Below, one piece after another: positions 1-11,618 of a stretch of 64,000 nt of DNA. Numbering within the stretch: position 1 is the first letter of the stretch; every line of letters begins with the position of its first letter. Source of the DNA: Distichodus sexfasciatus (Eukaryota > Chordata > Actinopteri > Characiformes > Distichodontidae); assembly GCA_032718565.1 (NCBI GenBank), contig JAVGVS010000314.1:447599-511598 (forward strand), in the 5' to 3' direction. Made by a program: the position numbers and the translations under genes. The notes beneath the pieces were generated by a model. The model was not told the origin of the DNA and searched no databases. It was given only the letters and a program-made list of their open reading frames with translations.

Positions 1-8
1 TCTATCTA

Positions 9-41
<33 letters not shown>

Positions 42-100
42 GAATCAATCAGTCAGTCTGTCTGCCTATCTATTTATCTGTATAATAATCAATATATACT
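1..100. repeat. TCTG/TCTA microsatellite
   Basis: Tetranucleotide array of TCTA, TCTG and variants (GATA/GACA on the other strand, the Bkm-type simple repeat). It is cut by the window edge. Confidence 0.9.
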
Positions 101-1109
101 CTTAGTGTTTATTGTAGTTTATTGTAGTAATAATCTAGTATTTTTGTCATTATTGTTCTATGTCATATACAATAAATATATATGACAATTATCACAAACA
201 ATGACATTCTCATATGAAAGAAACATGACAACTTTTATGGTGAACAATAAAATATCAGTTGTCATTAAAACATATTTAGCAGGACAGTGTATGAGAGCTA
301 TATGAATATGTAGTTCACACTCGGCATCACTCTTTACTATTTTCTTGTATCTACAGCGTCTTTCCTTCTTCGAAACAGAAAACAGGGATTTACCGTGTCT
401 CGCTGTCTTTTATTTCATCTTGATCTTGTAAATTTGCTGATTTAATCTCAGAAATCTGGACTTTTTTCTCACAAATGTATTACTTAAAATGTTAGAGAAT
501 ATCTGAGGTTTTCGCCACTTCAGTCTCAGATATTTGCAGATTTTTCTCACTTTTACGACTTGTCAGAGAATATTCAAGTTGTTTCTCATAACTTTAAGAC
601 TTGAATCACGACGAGCTCTCTCCATAAACCCCGCCCTCTCACCCCTGTCATTCTCACTCTGACAGACGTGATTAATCGAGCACGACCGAGCAAAAGATTA
701 ATGTCACCAGAAACTCTGGAAGACGTTTAGCAAAGGTAAATAAAGGGTGTGCTTCAGATCACCATCACAAGTCCATCATGAAGAAGGAAGGAAGATTACG
801 GAGGGACGGATGGAGGACAAACACATTAAATACTCACATTTGCGAACGACAGTTTTCTGTTTTATCGAAGCAGGTCGAAGACTGACTTTCAAATAACCGA
901 TAGGACTTTTGGATATTATTTTTTAAAAGTCAGATTTAATTTTTCTTTCTCTTGCTTAAATGTGACCTCCATTAGTTTATCCATTCATGCACATAACCAG
1001 ACTTGACATTTTATTTTAACGAAATCAGTAAAAGTTTTTGCGCTCTTGAGATGATCTACATTTGCATTGTGGACCAGCAGAAAAGGGTTTGATATTTAAA
1101 GAGCTATTA

Positions 1110-1498
1110 AAGTAAATGATTATGTGTCATTGTGAACACAGCACAGAACGCAATACACCACAAGCAAATGTGAGCTCTGCATTTCACCCATCCGTGAAGG
1201 AACAGTGTTCAGCTTTTTATGGGGCAGCACCTGGAGAGCAGTGCTTGCTCATGAGTACCTCAGCAGTACCTTTACGAGTCCGGGTGGGATTCGAACTGGC
1301 GATCTTCCGATCACAGGGCCATGAGCTGAGGGTCACTGGTTCAAATCACGGACTCATGAGTAAGGCACCGTCCCCAAAAAGGTGCCCACTGCTTCTTCAT
1401 GGATGGGTCAAATGCAGAATCACATTTGGTTGTGGTGCACTGTGTGTTTTGCTGTGCTGTGTTCACAATGACAATCATGCACTTAAAAATTCACTTAA
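1110..1498. mobile_element. SINE-A, inverted (head-to-head) pair
   Basis: A minus-strand SINE-A copy (about 1,110-1,320, tail outward to the left) meets a plus-strand copy (about 1,302-1,498, tail outward to the right). Both carry the family's marks: a B-box-like GGTTCAAATC, the core GGTACTCATGAGCAAGGTAC (degenerate here), the 3' part GGGTCAAATGCAGAGGTCAC, and a CTGTGCTGTGTTCACAAT tail. The A box is lost at the junction. Confidence 0.8.
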
Positions 1499-1995
1499 TT
1501 TACTCAAATAATCCTCTTAACTGTCTTCACTGCCTGTTTTCTCCCATCGGCAAAGTCTACATTACCGAGAGACACATAATTGATGCAAACTGTGGTGTAA
1601 GTAAAAAATATTATCTACGCAGAGGCTCAAACTGCATTGGCGTATTAAAGTTGTGTTTTTAACGTCTTAATACCGTCGCCTGAAGTGCAACAGTCTAATC
1701 TGAACCCTACTTCAGTTATAAATCTTTGCGAAAGTTTTAAGCCTCTTTTGTGATGTCGAGACTAAATTTCACTTTGTGATGGGAACACGCCGTGCCGGCT
1801 AATTGGTATCTGCCTTGGTGACACTGCTCAACGGCGAATTGTGCCGCCTTCACACACCTGCTTAGCGCAAGATGCCAGAGCGATAATCCACAACCCAGTT
1901 CAGAGCAGCTTAATCAGTAGTCTGAGAACATGGTCTCCTTCTTAATTAGTCTCTCTCTCTCTCTCCTCTCTGCTTCCCTAAATGATGCTCGATCA

Positions 1996-2110
1996 GTGTT
2001 GGGAAGCGGCTAAAGAACTACTAGTGACGCTACTAACTTCACTACTTTTTAGTAGCTTATAAGTTGTGAAGCTACTTTTAATACTCTCTAGCTATAAACG
2101 ATTTAGCTAC
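1996..2110. repeat. Fragment of an interspersed teleost repeat
   Basis: Starts CAGTGTTGGGAAGCGGCTA and continues with repeated GTAGCTTATAAG / GAAGCTACTTTTA words. This type of sequence is common at the ends of fish DNA transposons (recognition from memory). No second terminus was located. Confidence 0.4.
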
Positions 2111-2760
2111 AATTACTTGCAAGAGCGGGAACAAATTCTAAGATTCAACTCATAAATTCACAAGAAAAATTGGGGATATTCTGCCGATATCGTAAACTCA
2201 CAGATTTGCAAGGGAAAAAGTACATTTCTAAGAGTAAAGTTGTTAGCAAGTTAGCAAATTTTTAAGATTAAAGGCAATGAAATTCTGATATTCTCTAAAA
2301 ACAAATTTATGAGATTAAATTAGCAAATTTACAGGACTACAAAAAGTAGCAATTACTTGAGGAAAAGGATAAAAAAAAGTCTGAAATTCACAGATTGAAG
2401 TCGTAAATTTACCAGAAAAATCATGTATATTCTCTGACATTGTACACTCATAAATGTGAGAGAGAAAACTCCAAATTTATAAGATCATCAAAATAAAAAT
2501 CTGATTTAAAGAAGCATTTCACAGCTTTCCTACAACTGCATATTAATGCAGAGTTGGAATAAATTAATTACTTTCCAGTGTCAGAGATTTAGAACTTTAC
2601 TGTCAGAAATTTACAATTTCAATCTTTTCTTCATTTTTCTCACTGAAATTTATCAAGATTTCCAAGAAATCGTATATTTACAGTTTTCTCTTATGACTTT
2701 AAAATGTCATAAATGTGTAACTAATGTACGACTTTAATCCTAGACATTTTTTCTCCAAAT
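2110..2760. repeat. Degenerate AT-rich short-unit repeat
   Basis: The stretch is built of diverged words such as AGAAATTTAC, TTCTCTGA, GATATTCTC and CATAAATTTAC in both orientations. 410-600 and 49,640-49,700 have the same texture. Confidence 0.5.
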
Positions 2761-3009
2761 TTTACCTCCTTTTCCTCAGCTGAGATTATTATTTTATCTG
2801 CAGCAGCTCTAACACGGCATCATAATGTTCACTTTCCCATAATGTCACGTCGCTTCTAGCCGTCAGTCTTTACCACCTAAATGCCATTTAATTGAGGAGC
2901 GTTATTATCTAATTGTGCAGCGGGACTCCGAGGTGTCACTGTGTGACAAGTGCATGACATTTTCAGGAGATGGACTGCGTACAAACTGAAGCGCTACATG
3001 AAAATACAC

Positions 3010-3850
3010 TAACAGTCAAAAAAAATTTGCACATTTCAGATTTTTAAAATAATTTTGCCATTTATTTCTATTTTTTAATTCTTGCTACCCATTGGCATTA
3101 AAAATATATATGTACATATGCAAAAGGAGAGAAAGTAGTTTTTGAGAAGCTAGTAAAGCATTTTATCATTAGTGCTTAAAAAGTACATTTTATTAGTTTG
3201 TTAAATGAACTATCATTGCAACACTACCTTCAAAAGTTTCTGCACGGCGCAGGTTTTTAAATGACTATTTTCTGTTTTTTTTACAAAAATGTTTTGCAGT
3301 CTTGTTAAATTTGGAATAATAAAGAAATTCTTACTAAGGTCGGGAAAGTAGTTTTTGAAAGGTTTGATTGCTATAATTTTTACATTTTTGTTTTTTTGTA
3401 AAACCAACTAGCTAGTCTACCAGTCAAAAGAATTTGCACATTGCAGATTTTTAAACTAAATTTTCCATTTATTTCCATTTTTAATTTCTTGTCACCCATT
3501 GGAATTAAAAATATAATTGCTTAGTTTTTGAGAAGCTAGTAAATCATTTTATCGTGAGTGATAAAAATATTAAAGTACATTTTATTTGTTTGCTAAATGA
3601 ACTACCAATGCAAGCTTATAGTCAAAAGTTTTTGCACATCAGTTTTTTTCCATTTATTTCCATTTTTGAATTTTTGTTACCCATTGGAATTAAAATGAGG
3701 AAGTAGTTTTTGGGAGCCAGTAAAGCTGAAGATTTTTTACAGTACATCACACATTTTAAAATGATTGTTTTCCATTTTTTACACATATTTTTCACATTAA
3801 GTTTTGGAATAAAAAAGAAATTTTGGGGAAAGTAGTTTTTGAAATGTTTG
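3010..3850. repeat. Tandem higher-order AT-rich repeat (about 3 units)
   Basis: The block CAGTCAAAA..TTTGCACAT, then CCATTTATTTCCATTTTT, then TTACCCATTGGAATTAAAA, then GTAGTTTTTGAGAAGCTAGTAAA recurs at about 3,012, 3,420 and 3,615. A related shorter block (3,230-3,410 and 3,740-3,850) alternates with it. The CAGTCAAAAG start resembles Tc1-like termini, but no transposase is visible. Confidence 0.65.
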
Positions 3851-4894
3851 ATAGGCTTTGATAGGCGATAGGCTTCCCATAAAGGTTATTAGCAAGATAC
3901 CATCTTAAAATTCGGTTGGTGGGACAGGTACGATAAACCTACTGTAACGTTGCTCAGTTCTGCACCAAAATAAATGGGATTACGTTGGTTTTTAATCACC
4001 CACAGGAACCACAACTATTGCACCTGTATTTTTATATGTGCCTTCTATTAATTCTAACTCCATTAGCCATAACTTTACATTTCGCTGTTGAGAACGACGA
4101 CACCGAGATGCACTGTTTAACGCCTGCTGTTCAGTCAGATCTCCATTGAGATGCACCAACCAGTCAGAGGAGGAATCCGACTCGCGCAAGGATTTTACTG
4201 GTTCATTTGGTCCACTTATTCCAGCTCTAAAAAGCAATTTTGGCAAATGTAAGAGTTGAGAACTGGCTACCTCACAAAACTGTAATTATTTTTCAGTGGG
4301 TGCTGAGTTAAAATTTAGAGCTGCTTGAGCAACCCTAAAAATAGCCTAAAATCACCACTATAAAAAAGAGTATAAAAAGAAAAATAATAAAAGGAGCACT
4401 ATCACGCTGCAAACACACTACACTACAACTTCCGTGTCATCGCTGTTCGGTTCCTGTAAACTTGTGGAAATTTCCTTTTAATTGTCCAGGTTGAATAAAC
4501 GCAAATTTTTCTAGTTCGGTTTGAGAGCAATGCTCATAAAAACAATAACATGTTAGTGTTTCTTACCAACCTCGAGGCTAAACGCTGGCAAACAGCATGC
4601 AATTTATTTCCTACTGCTCAATATTGCCTCAAGTATTAACGTCGTCCACTATTAAATGAAAGGAATGATTAGCATACAGAAACACAAAGAAATAAACACA
4701 CACGGTGTGAAATGGATTCTCAAAAATGTTGTTTTGTGGGAACCGTTCTTCTACTTTTATATTTTGGGATTCTCTATTGGCAGTGTGTTTATTAAACTGA
4801 TTGGCTTCAGGCAAACTGCGTCAACGTCTAAGTGCAAAGTGACATGATTAGAAGAAGGGGAAAAATAAAATACTGCAGCGTTTACAATAAAACC

Positions 4895-4922
4895 TTCCTC
4901 CTCCTCCTCCTCCTCCTCCTCC
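4895..4922. repeat. (CCT)n microsatellite
   Basis: About nine uninterrupted CCT units. Confidence 0.9.
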
Positions 4923-5616
4923 GCTGACTAGGCCGGCATCTGTGTCGCGATGCGGAGGAGCTGATTGCGTGGAGAATTGAGATTCGCAGAATTCCCTCCA
5001 TCCCACAGGTTTTAGTGCTTTCTTAATTGGATCCGGGGCTAATTAATCATAATTATATTTTAATGATGAATGTGTCAGAGCGTCTCGCCGTGTGGAGAAG
5101 ATGGAGTGTGTTTTTCAATGTCACTAAAGTGCAATTATTCTCATCTGAGCCGCTCCGTTAGCCGACGTGTCGAGGGTCCGGTCAGATTTACCTAGGCCCG
5201 GGCAATACATTGGAAAGTAATCGAAACTGAACCATAACAATTACTGTGATACATTTTTTAAATTCTGTTAAATTCTCCATTGTCTGTGTTGTCTTGTGAC
5301 TCCAGTCTGTTCGTGCTTCTTTTAAATCTAAAATCAATATCACGCAATGAACTATATTTAATGCTTTTGTTTACAAAATGTTTTAATGAGAATTATTTGG
5401 AGATATTCACTCTTGTCAGAGTATTTATATGGCAGAAAACAAACAAACCCCAAAACAAAATAATCATTCATAATTCCTAATTGAGGTAAAACGTTGAATT
5501 AATCGTGATATTGATTTGAGATTAAATTGTCCGGCATTACAATTTCCACTTTTCCCCTGGTACTGGTTTCCGCTACTCAAGTTGGAAACCAATGAGAACC
5601 CTGTATACTGTATATT

Positions 5617-5858
5617 GGGCTGTTGGTAGTGTAACGGTTATGGTTTTCGCCTCGTGATCGGAAGGTCAGCCGTTCGAATCCCGGACCTGTAAAGGTACCA
5701 CTGAGGTACTCATGAGCAGTGTACCATCCCTAAGCGCTGCTGCCCGGGCGCTGCCAACGTCAGCTGCCCACTGCTCCTTCAAGAATGGGACAAATGCAGA
5801 GGTCACATTGGGTTGTGATGCACTTTGTGCTGTGCTGTGTTCACAATTATATATATAC
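5617..5858 (+). mobile_element. SINE-A copy, full length
   Basis: tRNA-derived SINE with an A-box-like TAGTGTAACGG, a B-box-like CGTTCGAATCC, the core GGTACCACTGAGGTACTCAT, the 3' unit GGACAAATGCAGAGGTCACA and a CTGTGCTGTGTTCACAAT tail running into a TA repeat. The Tc1-like MITE at 5,860 sits directly in that TA tail, so it inserted later. Confidence 0.85.
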
Positions 5859-5859
5859 A

Positions 5860-6379
5860 TACAGCTCTGAAAAAAATAAAAGACCACATCACTTTATTAC
5901 TCATTCATTGGTTTTACAGTTTGTGGCTGTGTGTCTGTGTAAAATTTACAGGTTAATGTTCTTTTATAACTTTATCATTCTTATTTCCAAATTTCAGACA
6001 TTTTTGGATAAATTATCTTATCTATTAGTTTATTATCTTATGGAGTAAATGATCTTAGTCTAACCTGGAAGTTACAAACCACACATATATTATTTTACAA
6101 TTACTTCATTAAAAGATTGTTCCACAAGTCCACGGTGTCCTCGTGTGCTGAGGTCTGTTTCCTCTAATCAGCAAATTGAATCAGGTGTATAGGTGTTGGA
6201 ATATAACATATGGAATAGCTGCTATATAAACAGAATTGCAGTTATATATTAAAATATGGACTGCTTTCTTATTTTTCACAGCAAATGCAATAGCTCAATA
6301 TTTTACACTCACAGCCACATATTGCAAAGTCAGTGAACAGAATGAGTGATGTGGTCTGTTATTTATTTCTGGAGCTGTA
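5860..6379. mobile_element. Non-autonomous Tc1/mariner-like element (MITE)
   Basis: Inverted termini TACAGCTCTGAAAAAAATAA and, reversed, TACAGCTCCAGAAATAAATA continue through AGACCACATCACT on both sides. TA at both ends is the Tc1/mariner target duplication. The 0.5-kb interior has no transposase. Confidence 0.8.
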
Positions 6380-6448
6380 TATATACACACGGATGGTCTC
6401 AGAGCTGCAATGGTTCAACATGATTTTTATGATATTATGATGACGATA

Positions 6449-7098
6449 TATGACCCTCCACGGCAAAACCAGTCGCTTGTCGCAAATTTTCAAAATTGAG
6501 TTATTATGTTTTCGTGAAAGGGCATAAATCAAGCTTCAAACCGATATCTATATGGAATGAATCGGACGACATGTGACTGAGATATCAACATTCAAAGGAG
6601 TCGGGTTTCTCCTGTCACGCCAAGTGAGAAACGGAGAAATCTGCCTTTGAAGTTGACTATCGCCGTAGCACTCACAGACGCTTGGTGCGGTCGCGGCTAC
6701 GTTTGCATTTACGCTAGCCTACGCTGCATTCACAGCCACACGGATAGCCTACCTGCGTTAGGTTAACTGAACTCGGGAGACGAAGATGGATTCCGGAGAA
6801 ATATCTTCACGCTAGTCAACCAGTGGATTTACCGTAAATATTGAAGTAGAGCGGTCAAAACACAAACTTTTAACATTCTGCTGGAATTGAATTCCTCACC
6901 TCAAGAAAGTCACGTTTTTAGGATGGAAAGGGTACGTTTTTCAGCCAAATTTATTCACAACAGTACAGTATAGACCTTCCACTGTTTCAAAACACTAAAA
7001 ACAAAAAATACAAAATTTTACCCCACGCAACATAAACGCTCGTGTTTCTCGGAAACCTCTGTTGCGACAAGCGACTGGTTTTGACATGGAGGGTCACA
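6449..7098 (+). mobile_element. 650-bp inverted-repeat DNA element, copy 1
   Basis: Termini TATGACCCTCCACGGCAAAA and, reversed, TGTGACCCTCCATGTCAAAA both continue into CCAGTCGCTTGTCGCAA. The interior has no open reading frame of note. A near-full copy lies in opposite orientation at 36,110-36,727 and a truncated one at about 24,525-24,712. Superfamily not determined; the target duplication is ambiguous because the flanks are ATAT-rich. Confidence 0.8.
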
Positions 7099-8159
7099 TA
7101 TTGATGTGACAAAATTGTTTAAATATTTTAAGTATCATATATTTTAAGATTCACGTGGCAGGCAAACTTGTCAGCGTATGCGCTATCAGTTGTCTCTGTG
7201 TTCTTGGCCTTTCAAAGCTCAATCTTACCCTGACAAATATTTTGGCAATACTGCTGAAAATTTGCTGCAAGGTCATATTTTCACATGCAAATTAAGTTTG
7301 TGGCAAACTCTTGGTAGACTTCTGGCTAACTTTGTGGAAAACTTGCAAATTAGTCACCAAAAGTCACAAGAAGTTTGCCAGTACTGACAAAAAGTTAAAC
7401 AACATCTGTTTGGGGGAATACAATTAACATACAAGATAAATTATAAGTGTTAACACCTCATAGTCATGTCCAAAAATAATCAAATGAACAATTTTTGGGT
7501 TTCACAAAGAATTTTAGCTACATGTTTAGGGTGCATTTTCTGATATAGAGTAATTACTTCGTTGCAAACATATACATTTGCCACCATCTGCAGACTCTCG
7601 TTAACAATTTTCCCTCCTATAAATGCGTCTCATGATGCATATCAACAGCGCAAACAGCAGGAGGCAGCGGCGGGAGACAAGTCGAGTAGCGGAAACGCCA
7701 GCGAGCGAACACATTGAGTGCATTTGCCATTTAGAAGCATATGTTCGACTTCACGCGTCGCATTTGCGCTGACGTGAAGCCGCCGATTGATTGCTATTGG
7801 ATTTTTATTGCCTGCGCTTCAGGAGCGCTATGATTGATGTGTTTGATGGAGATTTAATGAGACGCCGCAGTGCGTGTGTGCTGCTCAGCAGACGCCAGAA
7901 AAATTAATAGAAGCTGACGCCTTTTATTCACTTAATGTACAGAACTGTGTGTGAGTCTTGAGCCAACTCTCGTTTCTTTACATTTCCTTTATTAGCTGCT
8001 GCTTCTTCTTTTGCCCTCAACGTGTCCAGTTTCACAAACACGCTGCAGGGAAGCTCATATATGCCAAGTTTTTGGCTAATGGCTCAGTGGGAATCTTTGT
8101 GGCTACTAAAGAGACAAGTGAGAAAAAAAATTAACACGATTGTGCTCCCACAAACAACC

Positions 8160-8756
8160 ATCGCATGTTCACGAGAAAGTATCATGTGCTCGTGTCAAAG
8201 TATTGCATGCTCACGAGAGAGTAATGAACGGCTACAAGAAAACACTGTGTAAGAATGCGAGAAAGAATGCGCACAAGATGTTTTAGCCTTACACACATAC
8301 ACAAAAACCATTTTGGCTGCATGCAATTTCTCATGAGCATGTTACTTTCACATGAGCACACGTTACTTTCTCACTAGCATGCAATACTTTCTCAATGAGC
8401 ACTCAGTACTTTCTTTTGGGCAAAGTACTTTCTCGTGGCCATGTAACACTTTCTCATGAGCATGTTACGTTTTCATAAAAATTTTATTTTCTCGTCAGTG
8501 CATGTTACTTTCACATGAGCATGTTACTTTCTCATGACCATGCACTACTTTCTCGTGAGCGCATGTTACTTTCTCGTGAGCATGTAGTACTTTCTTGTGA
8601 GCATGTTACTTTCTTGTGAGCATCATTTGTGAGCATGCAGTACTTTCTCGTGAGCGCATGTTACTTTCTCGTGAGCATGTAGTACTTTCTTTTGAGCGTA
8701 TGTTACTTTCTCGTGAGCATGTTACTTTCTTGTGAGCACCTCACTTTCTCATGAGT
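8160..8756. repeat. Degenerate 18-24 bp minisatellite with an inverted part
   Basis: From about 8,325 to 8,756 the unit ACTTTCTCGTGAGCATGTT recurs some 15-18 times with variants (CTCATGAGC, CTTGTGAGC). At 8,161-8,226 three units run the other way (CATGCTCACGAGA..GTA). The two parts are separated by about 100 bp of unrelated sequence. Confidence 0.8.
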
Positions 8757-9819
8757 TAACATTTACTGTATATTGCACTTAAAAACTGGCTTTGCTGAGT
8801 GAAATGCTTTTACAGAAGGCAAAAAAAAAGTTTTATTTTACATTTAGATTTAGAACTAGAATCTAGATTCTATCTGCGTGTAAAAGCGTGATCACCATTT
8901 GTCTTTACTGGGTAGATGGAATTAGAAACGAAATGGGAACAAATCACATATTTATTCTTTACGTCACGTGGCTTTGTTATTCTTGAATGCTTAAATCAAA
9001 AACATTTCTCTGAAACTGCTCAGGTAATGATACTGTACTGAGAATAATACACTTTGAAAGTTCTTCAGAAAGGACTTCGAGATGAGTGTTTCTCAAGACA
9101 ACTTTAAAAAACCGTCTGGCTCTGTGGCAGCAAAATGTAAAGAAATGTGGGACGGCTCAAGTCCTTTACGCAGTAATGCATATGTCTATGACCCACACAT
9201 AAAGCTTAAAACCTTGAAACTGCTCTGACATCTTTACATGTGCTACTGGAGACATTACGCTCAACATTGTGAAGCACTTTTCTAATTAACCTGTTGAAGG
9301 AAAAGTTCATCAGAATTACTCAATCTGAAATAAAGACTTTAGGCCGTGTTGAGCAACACCGTCAGAAGATCAAAACAGGTTAAAACAGCTTTCTCTCTCA
9401 TTACGTCCAGAGCATTTAACCAAACGGCAGCAGCAACAACTGATTATGACTGTGCGCTTCCGTACCTGGTTAGGACGTCTTGTCTGTTGAATCTACAAAC
9501 CGTATCATGATGAAACTTGTGGTTTACACTCCAACTCTTTATCTTATGTGTTCTGATTGGATGAATTGGATTTTAGTTGATTCTAACCCTATATTTTGGA
9601 TTTGTTTGCTTCACTGGACTCAAACCCCAAACCGTCTTATTACAGTGATTGTGGCATCTACTTTGCCAAAATAAACTGCATTGTTTGGAGCTCTGTATTA
9701 TGGTCCATCCAAGTGATCGTTACAATGATAATGTGATGCTTATTTACCAGTCAAACAATATGTTAACATAAAAAATGATAAACATTTGAAGTTGACCTAA
9801 TACTGGCTCCAATCACAAT

Positions 9820-10035
9820 GGGGCAGTTGGTGGCGTAACGGTAGGGTGTTCGCCCCCGTGATCAAAAGGTCGCACGTTTGAACCCAGAGTGAAGTTGCCA
9901 CTGAGGTACTCATGAACAAGGTGCCGTCCTCAAGCACTGCTCCCCGGGGGCTTGTTAGTTGCCCACTGCTCCTTCACGGATGGGTTAAATGCAGAGGTCA
10001 CATTTGGTTGTGGTGTGCTGTGCTGTGGAGTAATC
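9820..10035 (+). mobile_element. SINE-A copy, full length
   Basis: Begins GGGGCAGTTGGTGGCGTAAC (A-box region), has a B-box region around GGTCGCACGTTTGAACCC, the core GGTACTCATGAACAAGGTGC, a 3' unit with AAATGCAGAGGTCACATTTG, and ends in GTGCTGTGCTGTGG. Confidence 0.85.
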
Positions 10036-10344
10036 ACTCACTTCCACCTGTTCTCTTGCTGCCTAAAATTGCCCTTCCCTGCCGCTTTAGCCAAGTAAAC
10101 ACTGGGTCTCATTCAGCAAATTTTTGTGTGATTACGGTGAGCAATCACACATTTTTATCCAATTTTTATTCCACGCACTTTTTCTGATCGCCACTCCTCA
10201 TGGAGGTTTTGTGCCAGAAACTTTGTTCCAACTCTAAAACATGCAGCATATAGCGGTGTGGGCTGCCTGTATACGCGTTTTTGAAAGATGCACTCATTTG
10301 CGAGTTCTGTCCATTTTTTCATCCGTTTTTGTCCCATATACTAA

Positions 10345-10715
10345 CATGGAGCTCACAAAGCCACCAGATTAGTGTTGACGCCTCACATCGAGAAGGTCCT
10401 GGATTCGATCCCTGGGCTGACCGCCGGGCCTTTCTGTGTGGAGTTTGCATGTTCTCTTCGTGTTCGCGTGGGTTTCCTCCGGGTGCTCCGGTTTCCACCC
10501 TCAGCCCAAAAGCATGCGATGTAGGTTAATTGGCGACTCTAAATTGGCCCCGTAAGGTGTGAATGCGAGTGTGATTGTGTGTGTGCTCTGGGGTATGCCG
10601 GCGCCTGCACAGGGTTGTTCCCCGCCCAGCGCCCGTAAGTTCCCGGGATAGGCTCAAGTCACTCTGCGACCCCAGTTGGGACTGAGCGGTTCGGAAAATG
10701 AATGAATGAAGGAAT
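10345..10715 (+). mobile_element. SINE-B copy
   Basis: A second SINE family of about 350 bp: B-box-like GGATTCGATCC, then TTTCTGTGTGGAGTTTGCAT, TCCGGTTTCC, TTAATTGGCGACTCTAAATT, GTAAGTTCCCGGGATAGGCT, and a (GAAT)n tail. This is a widespread fish repeat pattern (recognition from memory). Confidence 0.85.
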
Positions 10716-11618
10716 GGTGAATTAGGCCCAATGTTATTATTCACTTGACCCATGAGTGGTCATAATGTTATGGCTGATCAGTGTATTACTGGAGTATTTT
10801 TACACGTTTTAACACAAGCAGTAGTTCGTTTTGACACGTCATTTACAAAAATAAATACGCCAATGCAGAGCTTTAATCACAAGACTACAGCAAGACTCGG
10901 ACTGACCTTACTGAACGCATTAATATTTATGTGCACGTTTATGTGAGGGTATATTATATGGGCATATGTATGAATCTGTATTGCGTGCATAAATTGTGCG
11001 TAGTGCTGGCTTGATTAAAAATGTACGGAAACGGCATGTATTTGCATGTGTCGTGTAACTGCACCCTATACATACATACATACATATATATATATACACA
11101 TGATGTATATGAATGTATTTGATATGATTCTCAGCAGCACAGCTTAGTACTTAAATCAGGAGTCTATGCGCTACGCACGTTAGAGCTTGACCGATACAGC
11201 TTGACCGATACAGCTTGTATAAGGCCTATACCAATATTGATTATTTATAATCAATGAGAATGATAGATGATATCCTGAACTATCACAATGTATATTTTTT
11301 GGGGCTCCACTTGTCCAGTTTCCTCAAATATCTATGAGGAAATGCCATACACTGTCCTGAGATTTCCCACACAAGATTTTACCTTGTTGATGCACAAATT
11401 CTATTTTATGCCTGTCAAAGCAACTTGTCGCTGGCATACTGAGTTACATTAAAGAACAGAGAACAAATCACTGGTTAATTTCTTAAGTTAGGCAGCTTTG
11501 CTATGCTTGATTGACTAAATGAAAATTTTGACTGAAAACTGGTCAGCTGCAAGAACTGGACGGATTCAAAAATGTTTCTTCAAGAAGCTTCTGGAAAACG
11601 ATTCCTCAACACTAAAAA

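Larger units (their letters stand above)
1..11618. other. Left-hand intron of plxna4, no exon seen
   Basis: I find no plexin coding sequence here, although the next GAP exon (expected to start near TESVAEKMLTNW) should follow at lower coordinates, so this is one intron of at least 11.9 kb that leaves the window. Contents: TCTG/TCTA microsatellite at the left edge, degenerate AT-rich repeats (410-600, 2,100-2,760, 3,010-3,850), SINE copies, a Tc1-like MITE, a 650-bp inverted-repeat element, an inverted array at 8.1-8.76 kb, and a few unique GC-balanced stretches (1,780-1,930; 4,940-5,190; 7,630-7,910) that could be conserved noncoding DNA. 8,800-9,800 and 10,720-11,600 show nothing specific. 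Confidence 0.75.

Noticed and set aside
5617..5720. tRNA gene candidates from A- and B-box-like words
   Set aside because: The boxes are followed by the shared SINE-A body and occur in many copies; none folds into a plausible intact tRNA cloverleaf, so they are SINE promoters.
8325..8756. CRISPR-like array
   Set aside because: Units are degenerate and spacers are absent; a minisatellite fits better.
1..11618. Further plxna4 GAP exons
   Set aside because: I looked for the expected continuation (around TESVAEKMLTNW and GPIDAITGEARYSL) on the minus strand and saw no match; the exons are presumably beyond the left edge.
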